Origin: an uncultured Bacteroidales bacterium
Lineage (GTDB): Bacteria; Bacteroidota; Bacteroidia; Bacteroidales; P3
Length of the DNA: 64,000 nt
Direction: 5' to 3'
Assembly: GCA_900318175.1 (NCBI GenBank)
Contig: ONJQ01000002.1
Coordinates: 1-64,000 of the forward strand
Below the pieces are notes generated by a model. The model made no database searches and was not told the origin of the DNA. It saw only the letters and a program-made list of their open reading frames with translations. This document shows, piece after piece, positions 36,488-45,051 of the stretch. Each line of letters starts with the position of its first letter. The stretch's first letter is position 1. The position numbers and the translations under genes are program-made.

Positions 36488-36682
36488 TCGCCTTAAAGGA
36501 GGTGTGTTCCGCACTGCCTCCACACAATCCATTCGCAAATGATGAGAGGCTCATTGTAACACATGGGTATCAATCACCCCTATTGCATACAGGAGCGACA
36601 GCAATTGGCTACGGCTTACCGTCCCATTGCTGCTTTTAGCAAGAGCAAATAATGTTAAAAAAATAAAAATATTATCAAATGT

Positions 36683-36713
36683 TTGCACGATTGGAATATT
36701 ATCCCTATCTTTG
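36683..36713 (+). promoter_or_regulatory. Bacteroidota promoter (-33 TTG, -7 TATCTTTG)
   Basis: TTTG ending at 36685 and TATCTTTG at 36706-36713 with 20 nt between. Near-ideal consensus. It drives the broken mini-gene at 36780 and perhaps the lipoprotein at 37063. Confidence 0.75.
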
Positions 36714-36779
36714 GCAACAAGAAACATCTCTCGGGATATTGTTTATCAAATTAATTATTAATCAATTAACACCAAAACC

Positions 36780-37025
36780 ATGTATTCAAAAACTAATAAA
36801 AACGCATTCGTGGCAATGTTTGCCTTGACATTTCTCTCTGTCCCGACCTTTGCCCAAACCTTTAACACACTCGGAATTGGCATTGCCTCGCCTGTCTCAC
36901 ACGGAAAATGTGGACGCAGTCTCCCATAGACAGCAGATGGACATAGGGTCACTGCTTCGGGATGCTATTATGCTGTAGTGACAGCTAATGGAAACAGGAT
37001 TGTCAAATGTATCGTCAAACAATAA
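36780..37025 (+). pseudogene. remnant of a T9SS-exported protein (in-frame stop)
   Basis: The ATG at 36780 opens a 49-codon frame with a clear signal peptide (MYSKTNKNAFVAMFALTFLS, cleavage near TFAQ), ending at TAG 36927-36929. The same frame continues after the stop for 31 codons to TAA at 37023, ending in GCYYAVVTANGNRIVKCIVK, which resembles the last strands of a T9SS type A sorting domain. So a signal peptide is joined almost directly to a sorting tail, with the passenger missing and a stop between. Most simply an internally deleted, decaying gene. It keeps a good promoter. Confidence 0.6.
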
Positions 37026-37062
37026 AACATACAAATTGTCAAACAATAAAAACTTGTAAACC

Positions 37063-37728
37063 ATGAAGAAATTATTCATTTTAATAGCCGTGTTGGCAAC
37101 AATGAGTGTGGCGGGGTGCTACAGGCATTGTGCAGGATTCGATAAAGAGTTCATACAACACTACTTTCCATATACCCCTGGGCAGGGACTAACTTTTGCC
37201 AGCAGCACGGGAGAAACGATACCGCTTGTAGTCTCAAATATTAGTTTTACCCCACATCCGTACTATCTTGATTTTTGGGTAAAGCAGGATTGCTATCAAA
37301 ACTTAGAGGTTACAATAACTGACACGTCAAGAAATCATGATTTTAATTTGAACTTCCATGTTATGACTTTTTTTTACGCTGACGTAATTGACCAAACACC
37401 CGGCCCTAACAAACCATATTTGTTTCATAATTGGTTCAGTAGTCCATTCGCGGCTATGGTTTATTACCACTTTGGTCCTGACCAATATTATATTGACCGA
37501 TACGGCAATGGCGAGTCATGGTATTATGATTCAATCGGCTATAGCAATAGATTGTGTAGATATATGGACACCCTCTGCTTTATCCCCGGCATCTATGATA
37601 TTGATGATAATAATAGACGCTTAGAGGAAGGGTGCAAGTATGTTATCGACACTTTTGTTGTGGTGATAGACAAGGGGTTGGTGAGATTTGTCACACACGA
37701 CGGCTGCCGGTACGAGCTGGTGGATTGA
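37063..37728 (+). CDS. orphan lipoprotein, AT-rich
   Basis: 221 residues. Lipobox SVAGC (Cys near residue 19), then an aromatic-rich mature region (many Tyr, Phe, Trp; YYHFGPDQYYIDRYGNG) with six further Cys. I recognise no family. Codon use favours A/T third positions, unlike the GC-rich codon choice of flanking genes, which suggests recent acquisition. The 5' side carries a 14-bp direct repeat GTCAAACAATAAAA (37014-37027 and 37038-37051). Lies between the broken T9SS mini-gene and a tandem-repeat array. Confidence 0.7.
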   Translation: MKKLFILIAVLATMSVAGCYRHCAGFDKEFIQHYFPYTPGQGLTFASSTGETIPLVVSNISFTPHPYYLDFWVKQDCYQNLEVTITDTSRNHDFNLNFHVMTFFYADVIDQTPGPNKPYLFHNWFSSPFAAMVYYHFGPDQYYIDRYGNGESWYYDSIGYSNRLCRYMDTLCFIPGIYDIDDNNRRLEEGCKYVIDTFVVVIDKGLVRFVTHDGCRYELVD

Positions 37729-38232
37729 GCCGGGCGCTGCCCCGCTGACACTAATACTACAAAGGTACCCCAACTTTCTGGCGGGGTACCTTTGGTCTTT
37801 TGCTTCTCGTAAAGACTGCTGCGGAGGGTGAGGACAGGCTCCGGATGTCCGCTGGATACTGATTCTAACATACCCCCAACCCCTTTCAAAAGGGGAGTGA
37901 GAACGGGGAGTCAGGTTTACTGGTCCCTTTCAAAAGGGGAGTGAGAACGGGGAGTCAGGTTTACTGGTCCCTTTCAAAAGGGGAGTGAGATCGGGGAGTC
38001 AGGTTTACTGGTCCCTTTCAAAAGGGGAGTGGGAACGGGGAGTCTGGTTTACCGGTCCCTTTCAAAAGGGGAGTGAGATCGGGGAGTCAGGTTTACTGGT
38101 CCCTTTCAAAAGGGGAGTGAGATCGGGGAGTCAGGTTTACTGGTCCCTTTCAATAGGGGAGTGGAAACGGAGTTTCAAGTTTCTCAGCCCTTTTCAATAG
38201 GGGAGTGGATGCTGGATGCACAGTTCCAGGCG
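37729..38232. other. intergenic region dominated by tandem repeat
   Basis: Gap between convergent genes. The first 140 nt hold GGTACCCC...GGGGTACC (an imperfect hairpin near 37765-37793, possible terminator of the 37063 gene, followed by TTTGG). The rest is the 44-bp array. Confidence 0.6.
37881..38230. repeat. 44-bp tandem repeat array
   Basis: Units start at 37881, 37925, 37969, 38013, 38057, 38101, 38145 and a degenerate one at 38188. Each begins with the hairpin CCCTTTCAAAAGGGG followed by AGTGAGAWCGGGGAGTCAG and GTTTACTGGT. Variation is mostly single-base (GAGAACGG, GAGATCGG, GGGAACGG), with the last two units diverging. There are no unique spacers, so it is not CRISPR. A single inverted copy of the head lies at 449-478. 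An open frame through the array is a by-product. Confidence 0.9.
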
Positions 38233-39654
38233 TCAGTAGCCGAGGATTTTGAGCATGGATTTGTGGCTCTGCTCCTTGGCGAAGAGTTTGGTGACGTACT
38301 CGCCATTCTCGTCCTTGTCAATAATAATGTGCTTGGGGGCTGGGATGAGGCAGTGCTGAATGCCGCCATAGCCGCCCAGGCTCTCTTGATAAGCACCGGT
38401 GTGGAAGAAACCGATGTAGAGAGGGTCGTCCTTCTGCAATTTGGGCAGGAAGATGGCGTTGGCGTGGGAGTCGGCATTGTAGTAGTCCTCGCTGTCGCAG
38501 GTGAGACCGCCGAGGAACACACGCTGGTACTCACAATCCCAGTGGTTGATGGGCAGCATGATGAAACGCTGGTTGATGCCCCAGGTGTCAGGCAGGGTGG
38601 TGATGAAGGAGCTGTCAATCATATACCACAGCTCACGGTCGTTCTGCTGCTTTTGGTCCAGGATGCTGTAGAGGGTGGCACCGCTCTCGCCGACGGTGAA
38701 GCTGCCAAACTCGGTAAAGATATTAGGCTCCTCAACGCCGCGCAGGGTGCAGATATTCTTGATTTGGGCCAATACCTCCTCCGCCATGTATTCGTAGTCG
38801 TAGGTGGCTGCAAGCGACGTTTTGCAGGGGAATCCGCCACCGATATTGAGCGAGTCGAGCTCGGGACAGACACGCTTGAGGTCACAATAAACATTGACGC
38901 ACTTGGAAAGCTCATTCCAATAGTAGGCGGTGTCGCGGATGCCGGTATTGATAAAGAAGTGGAGCATCTTGAGCGAGAAACGCTTGTTGGGCTTCACTTG
39001 CTCTTCGTAGAAACTGACAATGTCGCTGTAGCGCATGCCGAGACGCGAGGTGTAGAAATCGAACTTGGGTTCCTCCTCCGAAGCAATGCGGATGCCAAGC
39101 TTCATGGGCGGAACAGGATGATCGGATGTGCTATCGGCGGAGGAAAGGAGCTTGTCAAGTGAATAGTACTCATTCTTATTGTCAAGAATGGGCACAATGT
39201 TGTGGAAGCCATCGTTGAAAAGGCCGACGATGTTTTCGATGTATTGCTGGCGTTTGTAGCCATTGCAGATGATGAAAATATCCTTGTCAATCAGCTGCTG
39301 GGAGTAGAGCTCCTGAATGAGATTGATGTCGAAGGCGGAGGAGGTTTCGAGGTTGATGTCGTTTTTAAGAGCCTCCTCAAGCACAAAACTGAAATGGCTG
39401 GACTTGGTACAATAGCAATAATTGTAGGTGCCGCGGTAGTCCGTCTTGGCAATGGCGACGTTGAACATGCGCTTGGCACGCTGGATTTGCGAGGTTATTT
39501 TGGGCAGATATGTGATTTTGAGCGGAGTGCCGTACTGCTTGATAATCTCCATGAGGGGGATGTCGTGGAAGTAGAGTTCGCCGTCCTCGGTGCGGAACTC
39601 ATCCTGCGGGAAATCGAAGGTCTGGTCGACCAAATCGTAGTATTTATTTTTCAT
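38233..39654 (-). CDS. speA: arginine decarboxylase (PLP fold type III)
   Basis: 473 residues, alanine-racemase-fold decarboxylase of the type annotated as arginine decarboxylase in Bacteroidota; makes agmatine for polyamine synthesis. The predicted PLP lysine is Lys84 in CYCTKSSHF; the phosphate-binding glycine loop is SLNIGGGFP, and the C-terminal substrate-site Cys lies in GGLTCDSEDYY. At 473 residues it is shorter than E. coli SpeA (about 650). Specificity for arginine rather than another amino acid rests on family resemblance. Single gene with its own promoter, ending just before the tandem array. Confidence 0.85.
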   Translation of the reverse strand: MKNKYYDLVDQTFDFPQDEFRTEDGELYFHDIPLMEIIKQYGTPLKITYLPKITSQIQRAKRMFNVAIAKTDYRGTYNYCYCTKSSHFSFVLEEALKNDINLETSSAFDINLIQELYSQQLIDKDIFIICNGYKRQQYIENIVGLFNDGFHNIVPILDNKNEYYSLDKLLSSADSTSDHPVPPMKLGIRIASEEEPKFDFYTSRLGMRYSDIVSFYEEQVKPNKRFSLKMLHFFINTGIRDTAYYWNELSKCVNVYCDLKRVCPELDSLNIGGGFPCKTSLAATYDYEYMAEEVLAQIKNICTLRGVEEPNIFTEFGSFTVGESGATLYSILDQKQQNDRELWYMIDSSFITTLPDTWGINQRFIMLPINHWDCEYQRVFLGGLTCDSEDYYNADSHANAIFLPKLQKDDPLYIGFFHTGAYQESLGGYGGIQHCLIPAPKHIIIDKDENGEYVTKLFAKEQSHKSMLKILGY

Positions 39655-39734
39655 CGGATTGAGTTTGTTTTATTTTTTATGTCACCATCCAAGTGAGGCG
39701 GATTGCGGCACGAAGGATGAATGTAATTGAGTTG

Positions 39735-39742
39735 CAAAGGTA
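39735..39742 (-). promoter_or_regulatory. Bacteroidota -7 element (TACCTTTG)
   Basis: The reverse complement reads TACCTTTG, about 80 nt upstream of the arginine decarboxylase start. Confidence 0.6.
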
Positions 39743-39775
39743 CACTTTTTTAGAGAATAACCAACAAACAAACAA

Positions 39776-39811
39776 TAAAAAAAATCAGCCGAATGGTGGA
39801 TTCGGCTGATT
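39776..39811 (-). terminator. intrinsic terminator of the C25 protease gene
   Basis: Perfect 11-bp stem (arms 39783-39793 and 39801-39811) with a 7-nt loop, followed on the minus strand by a run of eight U. It lies about 20 nt after the stop codon of the protease gene. Confidence 0.9.
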
Positions 39812-39831
39812 TAAAGAGATATAATCCGTTA

Positions 39832-42800
39832 TTATTTCACAATTAATTTGTGTGTGGTGACCGATTCGGCGGTCTCAACACGTACAAAATAGATGCCGCG
39901 GGGCAGATTTTGCAGGGGAATGTCGAGGCGCGAAGCGTGCGAAACAATGTCGGCAACGGTTTGTCCCATCAGGTTGACAAGGCGGATGGAGCGCATGTTT
40001 TCAGCCTCGATGGTGACGGTAGTGGTAGCGGGATTGGGGTAGAGCGCAACGGCACCTTTCTGCTGGATCGGGTCAATGCCGAGGAGGGTGAGCTGGTCGG
40101 TATTGCAGCAGCCGGCGCGACAACCCGTGACGGAATAATGGCTTCCCTCTTCGGGGCAGACGGCTATACAGGCGGTACTGTCGCCAGTGCTCCACACGTA
40201 GGAATTGGCACCAGTGGCTTTGAGGAGGACACAGCCACCCACTGCGGGTTGGCCGAGAACCTCGATATGCACATCGGGCTGCGGAACCACATCGAGGGAG
40301 AGATAAATATTGTTAGCGGTGTCGGCGAAGGAGAAGTGGCCGGGCTGCTCGGTAGGCACCATTTCGTCGGCAAACGTGTAATCTCCGTTTTGACAGACGG
40401 TGTCGACAAGGAAGGTGGCCGGGGTGCCGGCAAAAGGAAGCTGGACGTTGTCCACCCAAGCGCAATCGCTACCATCGGTGCGGGAGACGTCCTTGTTGTA
40501 GGAGAAGGAGAAGATGTGGGTACCCGCATTAACGGGGAAAGCGGCGCGAGACCATACAACATCACCAGAGGCGGCCAAGAGCTCGGCTCCATCCATAAAG
40601 AAACGGAAGAAATCGTATCCCTGTTCGGATGAGACTTTATAGTAGAAACTGATGCTGTCGTCGACAGTGGAAGTCCAGGTGATGGAGAAACGGGATTGGG
40701 AACTATTGCGGAGGTTCTCTTTGCTGCGTGCGGAGAAATTACCGTCGAAGGGGTCGACGTTGGTGATTGTCCACGGATAAGTGTTGTTTGACCAGTTGAA
40801 ACGGGAGAAGTCGCCAGTTTCGAAATCCTCGAGTACGCCTAAACCTATCGGGAGGGCGAAGGAACTGATGTTGAAGGTGTCCTGACCATCGTCGGCCTGA
40901 AGGGCGAAGGGGAGCAGGTTGTTGGGCAAATCGGCAGCCATGGTGACGGGGAAGGAGACCACAGCAAACTGGCCTGGAGCAAGGGTGTCGAGCTGCTGTG
41001 AAGCGGGCTGGGAGGCCATGAAACCAAAGAGGTTGGGGAGCGAGAGGGTGAGTGCCGGCGAGGTGGCGTGGCCATTGTTGACTATGCGGCAATGGATGGT
41101 ATTGGAACTCTCGGAGACGAGTGTGGAATCAGTGCGGACATCGGTCAGAGTCAGAGCAGGAGCGCAGATGTAGAAATGATTGCGTTTGAGGGAAGTACCT
41201 TCGCCGAAATCAACTTCGGTGGTGAAGGTAAGCCTGCTTTGGTCGGTATAGTTTTCGGGAATATAGGTCAGCCACAGGCCTGTAAGATGTATGGAATCGC
41301 CGGGAGCGATGGCTCCAAAGTGTTCCAAAGGCTTGGCAATGGTCACACCAGAGGCATTACACTGAAGGGTGATAATGCCCTGCGAGGGGTACTGGGTGCC
41401 GACATTCTCAAGAGTGATGTCGAAAGTTGTGGGCTGGCCGGGAACCAGTGTGCCAGATGTGGGTCGAATATCGGAAACAAGGATATAGGGGGCATTTAAG
41501 ACCCTAAAGACGACTTCCTGGAAGTGGGGTTTGTGGTTCTGGGCAGTGACAGCAAGATTGTAGGTGCCAACGGTGAAGTCGGAGGGAAGATCGAGTACTG
41601 CGTAACCACTATGATCGGCGTAAGCAGCAGCGATGAGTTCGTTGGTTTCGGGATTCACCAGAGCCACGTAAGCATGGGGAGGGGCAGTGACGGTATAGGT
41701 GAAATTCTCAAAGGTGGAAGGAGAAGGGGCTACGACATCCATATCGGAAGCCTGACCAAGCCAAGGCATAAGAGAGGGGTCGCCAAACAGTTCATAGATT
41801 TCCCAATAATAATAAGCACGTGAGGAGCCGGTGGCCTCAACAGCCATATTGCCAGCCGTGAGGATGGAGCCAGTGGTGTGGTGCCATTCGGAGAAGTCCT
41901 CGTTGTGGGTATGGAACAGGCGGTCGTAAACGCCAAGATTGAGCGAGTCGTAAGCGGTGTTCATGGTGTTGCTGATGTTGGTACGCACACCCACGGACCA
42001 GCAGAAATCGTCAGGCCAGTAGGAGGAGTTGGTGCAACCGATATAGGCAACTGCACCGGCGTTGCCATCCTTGCGCAGCAGAGCCTCGCCAAGGCAGGCA
42101 TCGTAAGCAGTGGTATTAAACTTGCCCGACAGGCAGCAGTTGCCAATCATAAAAGAGGGGCGATTGTTGTTGGTCATACGAGCCACATCGCTGGTGGTGA
42201 AGCTGGGGATTGACCAACTGTCGTCGTAGCCGTGGGCGCTGTAGTTGACGAGGCCACAACCGCCATTGTAAAGTTGAATAAGGATGTTGGCAGTGTTGGA
42301 GGTATGGCTGCTGCCAGAAACGGAGACTCCTACGGGTGCAAAGGAGACATTGTTCTTGTAGTAATGGACAGTATGGTAGTTGTTGCCAGCATTGACATAG
42401 ATGCTTGCGATGTAGTCCATGTTGGGGTCGGCATAGCGGTAAGCGTTGTCACCCGTGGTGCCGGCGTCTACGCCAGCAATGAGAACACCGTGACCCAGAT
42501 AGCTGTCGTCCGCAAAACCATAGCTCTCATAGTAGATGGTCTTTTCAATCTGAGGGGTGAGTTCGGAAGCATTGCGGGCAGAGAAACGGCCATAGTAACA
42601 GTCGGGGAGGTGGTCTCCTTCCGTCCAAGTGGCAAAATAAAGGTCGGTAACATGGTTGTAAGCAGGGCTTGAGACACGTGCGGTAAAGGCAGGAATCTGC
42701 TCGTGGTCACCTACAAGAAGGAGATAAGTGGGGGCAGGAAGCTCCTCGGTGGCATTGGTGTAGAAACTCTTGATATAGGCGGCAATCTCGGTGCTGGAGG

Positions 42801-43602
42801 TGCCCACCTCAGGGGTGCCGGTATAGGCAAGGGTGACAATGTAGCCAAGACTGCGTTTCCAGTTCACAAGGGTGTCCAGCATGCCTTGGAAGGAGTTGTG
42901 TGCCACGATGAGATAATGCACGGGGGCACTGCGACGGACAGCCTTGGTGGCGGGTACGGCACAAAGGGCATTGTTGCCGATGCTAAAGGCTGGCGAGGCA
43001 TAGAGGGTGTTGAGCCGTTGGGTAGCAGCAACATCGGCATCCTTATATTTGAGGCGGATGTTCATTGAGGAAATCTGTTGCAAACGCCCGGAGACAGGGT
43101 TGTAAGAGAACGGTGAGATGCGCAAGAGGGCCAGATTGCGGTCGCGGGCAATGCCGAGGGGTTCTATACTGGCCTTGGGTAAAGCATAGAAGGCATCGGT
43201 GGCATAGAGGAGGCTGTCCATGACAAAGGGGAGCCGATCCCTCTGCGACTTGGAGGGCGCAGGCTGGACGGGCATAACAGGATGGTTACACACACCGGCA
43301 TCAACCCAACGGACATCGGAGACCTCGACGGTGACATCTGCACAAACGGGGATTTCGACAATCTTCGAATAGACAGGAAGGTCGGGCGAACCCAGCTGAT
43401 TGGAGTGGACAGAGCCATCGAAAGTGATGGTGGTAAAGGAATTACCATCGATTACCTGAGTGTTCAAATCAGCCTTTTGAAGTGTGAAAGAACAGTTCGC
43501 CGACGAAAAGTCGCATTGAGAGAGCTGGAGTGTTTGTGCCTTTGCGGTCATCTGTATGAGCGCGAAGAGGCTCAATAGAATAAAGATTACATGATTTTTC
43601 AT
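39832..43602 (-). CDS. gingipain-family C25 cysteine protease with T9SS type A domain
   Basis: 1256 residues. Signal peptide (cleavage near AKAQ), a C25 propeptide-like region (about 25-210), then the caspase-like catalytic domain. Family segments include YLLLVGDHEQIPAF, FATWTEGDHLPDCYYGRFSA, the catalytic His in YSAHGYDD (His457) and the catalytic Cys in IGNCCLSGKF (Cys490). The 33-residue His-Cys spacing equals that of RgpB (His211/Cys244). An Ig-like domain, CARDB-like region and jelly-roll follow, and the last 75 residues are a type A sorting domain (LYPNPATTTV ... GIYFVRVETAES). Predicted surface protease. Starts 33 nt after the rlu gene; strong terminator after it. Confidence 0.93.
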   Translation of the reverse strand: MKNHVIFILLSLFALIQMTAKAQTLQLSQCDFSSANCSFTLQKADLNTQVIDGNSFTTITFDGSVHSNQLGSPDLPVYSKIVEIPVCADVTVEVSDVRWVDAGVCNHPVMPVQPAPSKSQRDRLPFVMDSLLYATDAFYALPKASIEPLGIARDRNLALLRISPFSYNPVSGRLQQISSMNIRLKYKDADVAATQRLNTLYASPAFSIGNNALCAVPATKAVRRSAPVHYLIVAHNSFQGMLDTLVNWKRSLGYIVTLAYTGTPEVGTSSTEIAAYIKSFYTNATEELPAPTYLLLVGDHEQIPAFTARVSSPAYNHVTDLYFATWTEGDHLPDCYYGRFSARNASELTPQIEKTIYYESYGFADDSYLGHGVLIAGVDAGTTGDNAYRYADPNMDYIASIYVNAGNNYHTVHYYKNNVSFAPVGVSVSGSSHTSNTANILIQLYNGGCGLVNYSAHGYDDSWSIPSFTTSDVARMTNNNRPSFMIGNCCLSGKFNTTAYDACLGEALLRKDGNAGAVAYIGCTNSSYWPDDFCWSVGVRTNISNTMNTAYDSLNLGVYDRLFHTHNEDFSEWHHTTGSILTAGNMAVEATGSSRAYYYWEIYELFGDPSLMPWLGQASDMDVVAPSPSTFENFTYTVTAPPHAYVALVNPETNELIAAAYADHSGYAVLDLPSDFTVGTYNLAVTAQNHKPHFQEVVFRVLNAPYILVSDIRPTSGTLVPGQPTTFDITLENVGTQYPSQGIITLQCNASGVTIAKPLEHFGAIAPGDSIHLTGLWLTYIPENYTDQSRLTFTTEVDFGEGTSLKRNHFYICAPALTLTDVRTDSTLVSESSNTIHCRIVNNGHATSPALTLSLPNLFGFMASQPASQQLDTLAPGQFAVVSFPVTMAADLPNNLLPFALQADDGQDTFNISSFALPIGLGVLEDFETGDFSRFNWSNNTYPWTITNVDPFDGNFSARSKENLRNSSQSRFSITWTSTVDDSISFYYKVSSEQGYDFFRFFMDGAELLAASGDVVWSRAAFPVNAGTHIFSFSYNKDVSRTDGSDCAWVDNVQLPFAGTPATFLVDTVCQNGDYTFADEMVPTEQPGHFSFADTANNIYLSLDVVPQPDVHIEVLGQPAVGGCVLLKATGANSYVWSTGDSTACIAVCPEEGSHYSVTGCRAGCCNTDQLTLLGIDPIQQKGAVALYPNPATTTVTIEAENMRSIRLVNLMGQTVADIVSHASRLDIPLQNLPRGIYFVRVETAESVTTHKLIVK

Positions 43603-43635
43603 TTGTATATTTACTATTTTATTTATCTGATATTA

Positions 43636-44307
43636 TCAAAACATGTTCTGCCATGGTTGGGGGGCAGTGATAGTGACGGTTTCATGCCGCACAGGATGGT
43701 CAAACACAACCTGATAAGCATGGAGAGAGATGCTGCCATCGGGGTTGGAACGTGGGGCTCCATACTTGAGATCCCCTTTGATGGGGCAGCCCATGTGGGC
43801 AAGCTGGCACCGGATTTGGTGATGACGACCCGTGTGGAGCTCAATTTCGAGCAGATGATAGCCGCCCTTGGAGGTGGCAAGAAGTGTATAATCCAGAGAG
43901 GCAAGCTTTGCCTCGGGGTGAGAGGCGTCGGCAGTGACGAAGCTCTTGTTAAGCTTGGGATTGCGGAGAAGATAATCCTCCAGATGGCCCGAAGGACTGG
44001 GGGGTGCTTGCGTTACAACAGCACGATAGACCTTGCGAAAATCGCGCTCTTTGATGAGCTGATTCATGCGGCTGAGTGCCTTGCTGGTTTTAGCAAAGAG
44101 GACCACCCCGCTGACGGGACGGTCCAGCCGATGAATAACACCGCAGAAAACATTGCCGGGCTTGGAATCACGCTCCTTGATGTAGGCCTTAAGAAGGTCG
44201 GCAAGGCAGAGGTCGCCGGTCTTGTCGGCTTGGACAATCTGTCCCGGCAGCTTGTTGAGGGCTATCAGGTGGTTGTCTTCGTACAATATTTGCTCGGCAA
44301 GTGACAT
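43636..44307 (-). CDS. RluA-family pseudouridine synthase
   Basis: 223 residues. The catalytic motif HRLDRPVSG has Asp62, and the family motifs KVYRAVV and TGRHHQIRCQLAHMGCPI are present. No N-terminal S4 domain is seen, as in RluA/TruC-like short members. Modifies uridine in rRNA or tRNA; the target site is not predictable. It lies 14 nt after psd in a leftward gene run. Confidence 0.92.
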   Translation of the reverse strand: MSLAEQILYEDNHLIALNKLPGQIVQADKTGDLCLADLLKAYIKERDSKPGNVFCGVIHRLDRPVSGVVLFAKTSKALSRMNQLIKERDFRKVYRAVVTQAPPSPSGHLEDYLLRNPKLNKSFVTADASHPEAKLASLDYTLLATSKGGYHLLEIELHTGRHHQIRCQLAHMGCPIKGDLKYGAPRSNPDGSISLHAYQVVFDHPVRHETVTITAPQPWQNMF

Positions 44308-44321
44308 TGGGAACGGATGTA

Positions 44322-45032
44322 TTAGGCCTGAACAGGGGTGCTGGTTGCCGGGGTGGCCTCGTCGGATGGAGGCGGCGTGATGGTGCAGATGGGCGAGATG
44401 GCATTGCGGACAGTGTCCTGCACATTGACATCAATGATGAAATGCTTGGGAACAAAAAGGTCGACACGGGAACCGAACTTGATGAATCCCATCTCCTGGT
44501 TTTGGCGCACCCGCTCGCCCTCATGAGCATAGCAGACAATGCGGCGAGCCATAGTGCCAGCCACCTGACGGATGAGAATGCGCTGCCCGTCGTCTAAGCG
44601 CAGACCTGTGGAGTGATGCTCATTGAGGTCGCTGGACTTGGGATAGGAGGCAACAAAATAGTTGCCCCGTCTGAACTTGGTGTATTCCACAACCCCATCG
44701 ACGGGATAGCGGTTGACGTGAACGTCAGTCCCGTTCATGAAGATGCTTATCTGCAGGCATTCGCCTTTAATATACTCTTTCTCGATAGTCTCCTCAATGG
44801 CCACGACGGTGCCATCGGCAGGGGAAATCAGGCATTCGCTGTTGTTGGTGAAAATGCGACGAGGAATGCGGAAAAAAAGTGTCACCATCACCCAGAATAC
44901 CAACAGGATGGTGATAAACAGGTAATGAAAGACCGTCCAATGCTGGACGAAGAATATCATGGCAGCGTAGACGACCAATACAACGGCCAACATCCACAAT
45001 ATCATCTTTCGTCCTTCTCTGTGTAAATACAT
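44322..45032 (-). CDS. psd: phosphatidylserine decarboxylase proenzyme
   Basis: 236 residues of the short (type II, archaeal-like) class. Two N-terminal membrane helices (about 10-30 and 34-54), catalytic PADG (Asp72) and DVHVNRYP (His105), and the self-cleavage site FGSRVD (Gly187-Ser188), where the serine becomes the pyruvoyl cofactor. Produces phosphatidylethanolamine at the inner membrane. A Pro/Thr/Ala-rich tail of some 20 residues extends past the usual end. Directly downstream of cdsA (19 nt), so two steps of phospholipid synthesis are co-encoded; pssA is not in the window. Confidence 0.96.
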   Translation of the reverse strand: MYLHREGRKMILWMLAVVLVVYAAMIFFVQHWTVFHYLFITILLVFWVMVTLFFRIPRRIFTNNSECLISPADGTVVAIEETIEKEYIKGECLQISIFMNGTDVHVNRYPVDGVVEYTKFRRGNYFVASYPKSSDLNEHHSTGLRLDDGQRILIRQVAGTMARRIVCYAHEGERVRQNQEMGFIKFGSRVDLFVPKHFIIDVNVQDTVRNAISPICTITPPPSDEATPATSTPVQA

Positions 45033-45051
45033 ATTCTAAATATTACAAGGG

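Larger units (their letters stand above)
36078..36779. other. non-coding region with palindrome, dispersed repeat and promoter
   Basis: No gene. Contains the 47-bp palindrome (36114-36160), a dispersed-repeat copy (36349-36487) and a promoter (36683-36713). From about 36640 the sequence becomes clearly AT-richer than the rest of the window. Confidence 0.65.

Noticed and set aside
37985-38200. 71-codon frame through the 44-bp repeats
   Set aside because: Repetitive translation of the array; no start context or promoter.
37881-38230. CRISPR array
   Set aside because: The whole 44-bp unit repeats with no unique spacers, and no cas genes are present.
38161-39162. 333-codon plus-strand frame opposite arginine decarboxylase
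   Set aside because: Begins in the tandem array and runs antisense through a conserved enzyme gene; no independent support.
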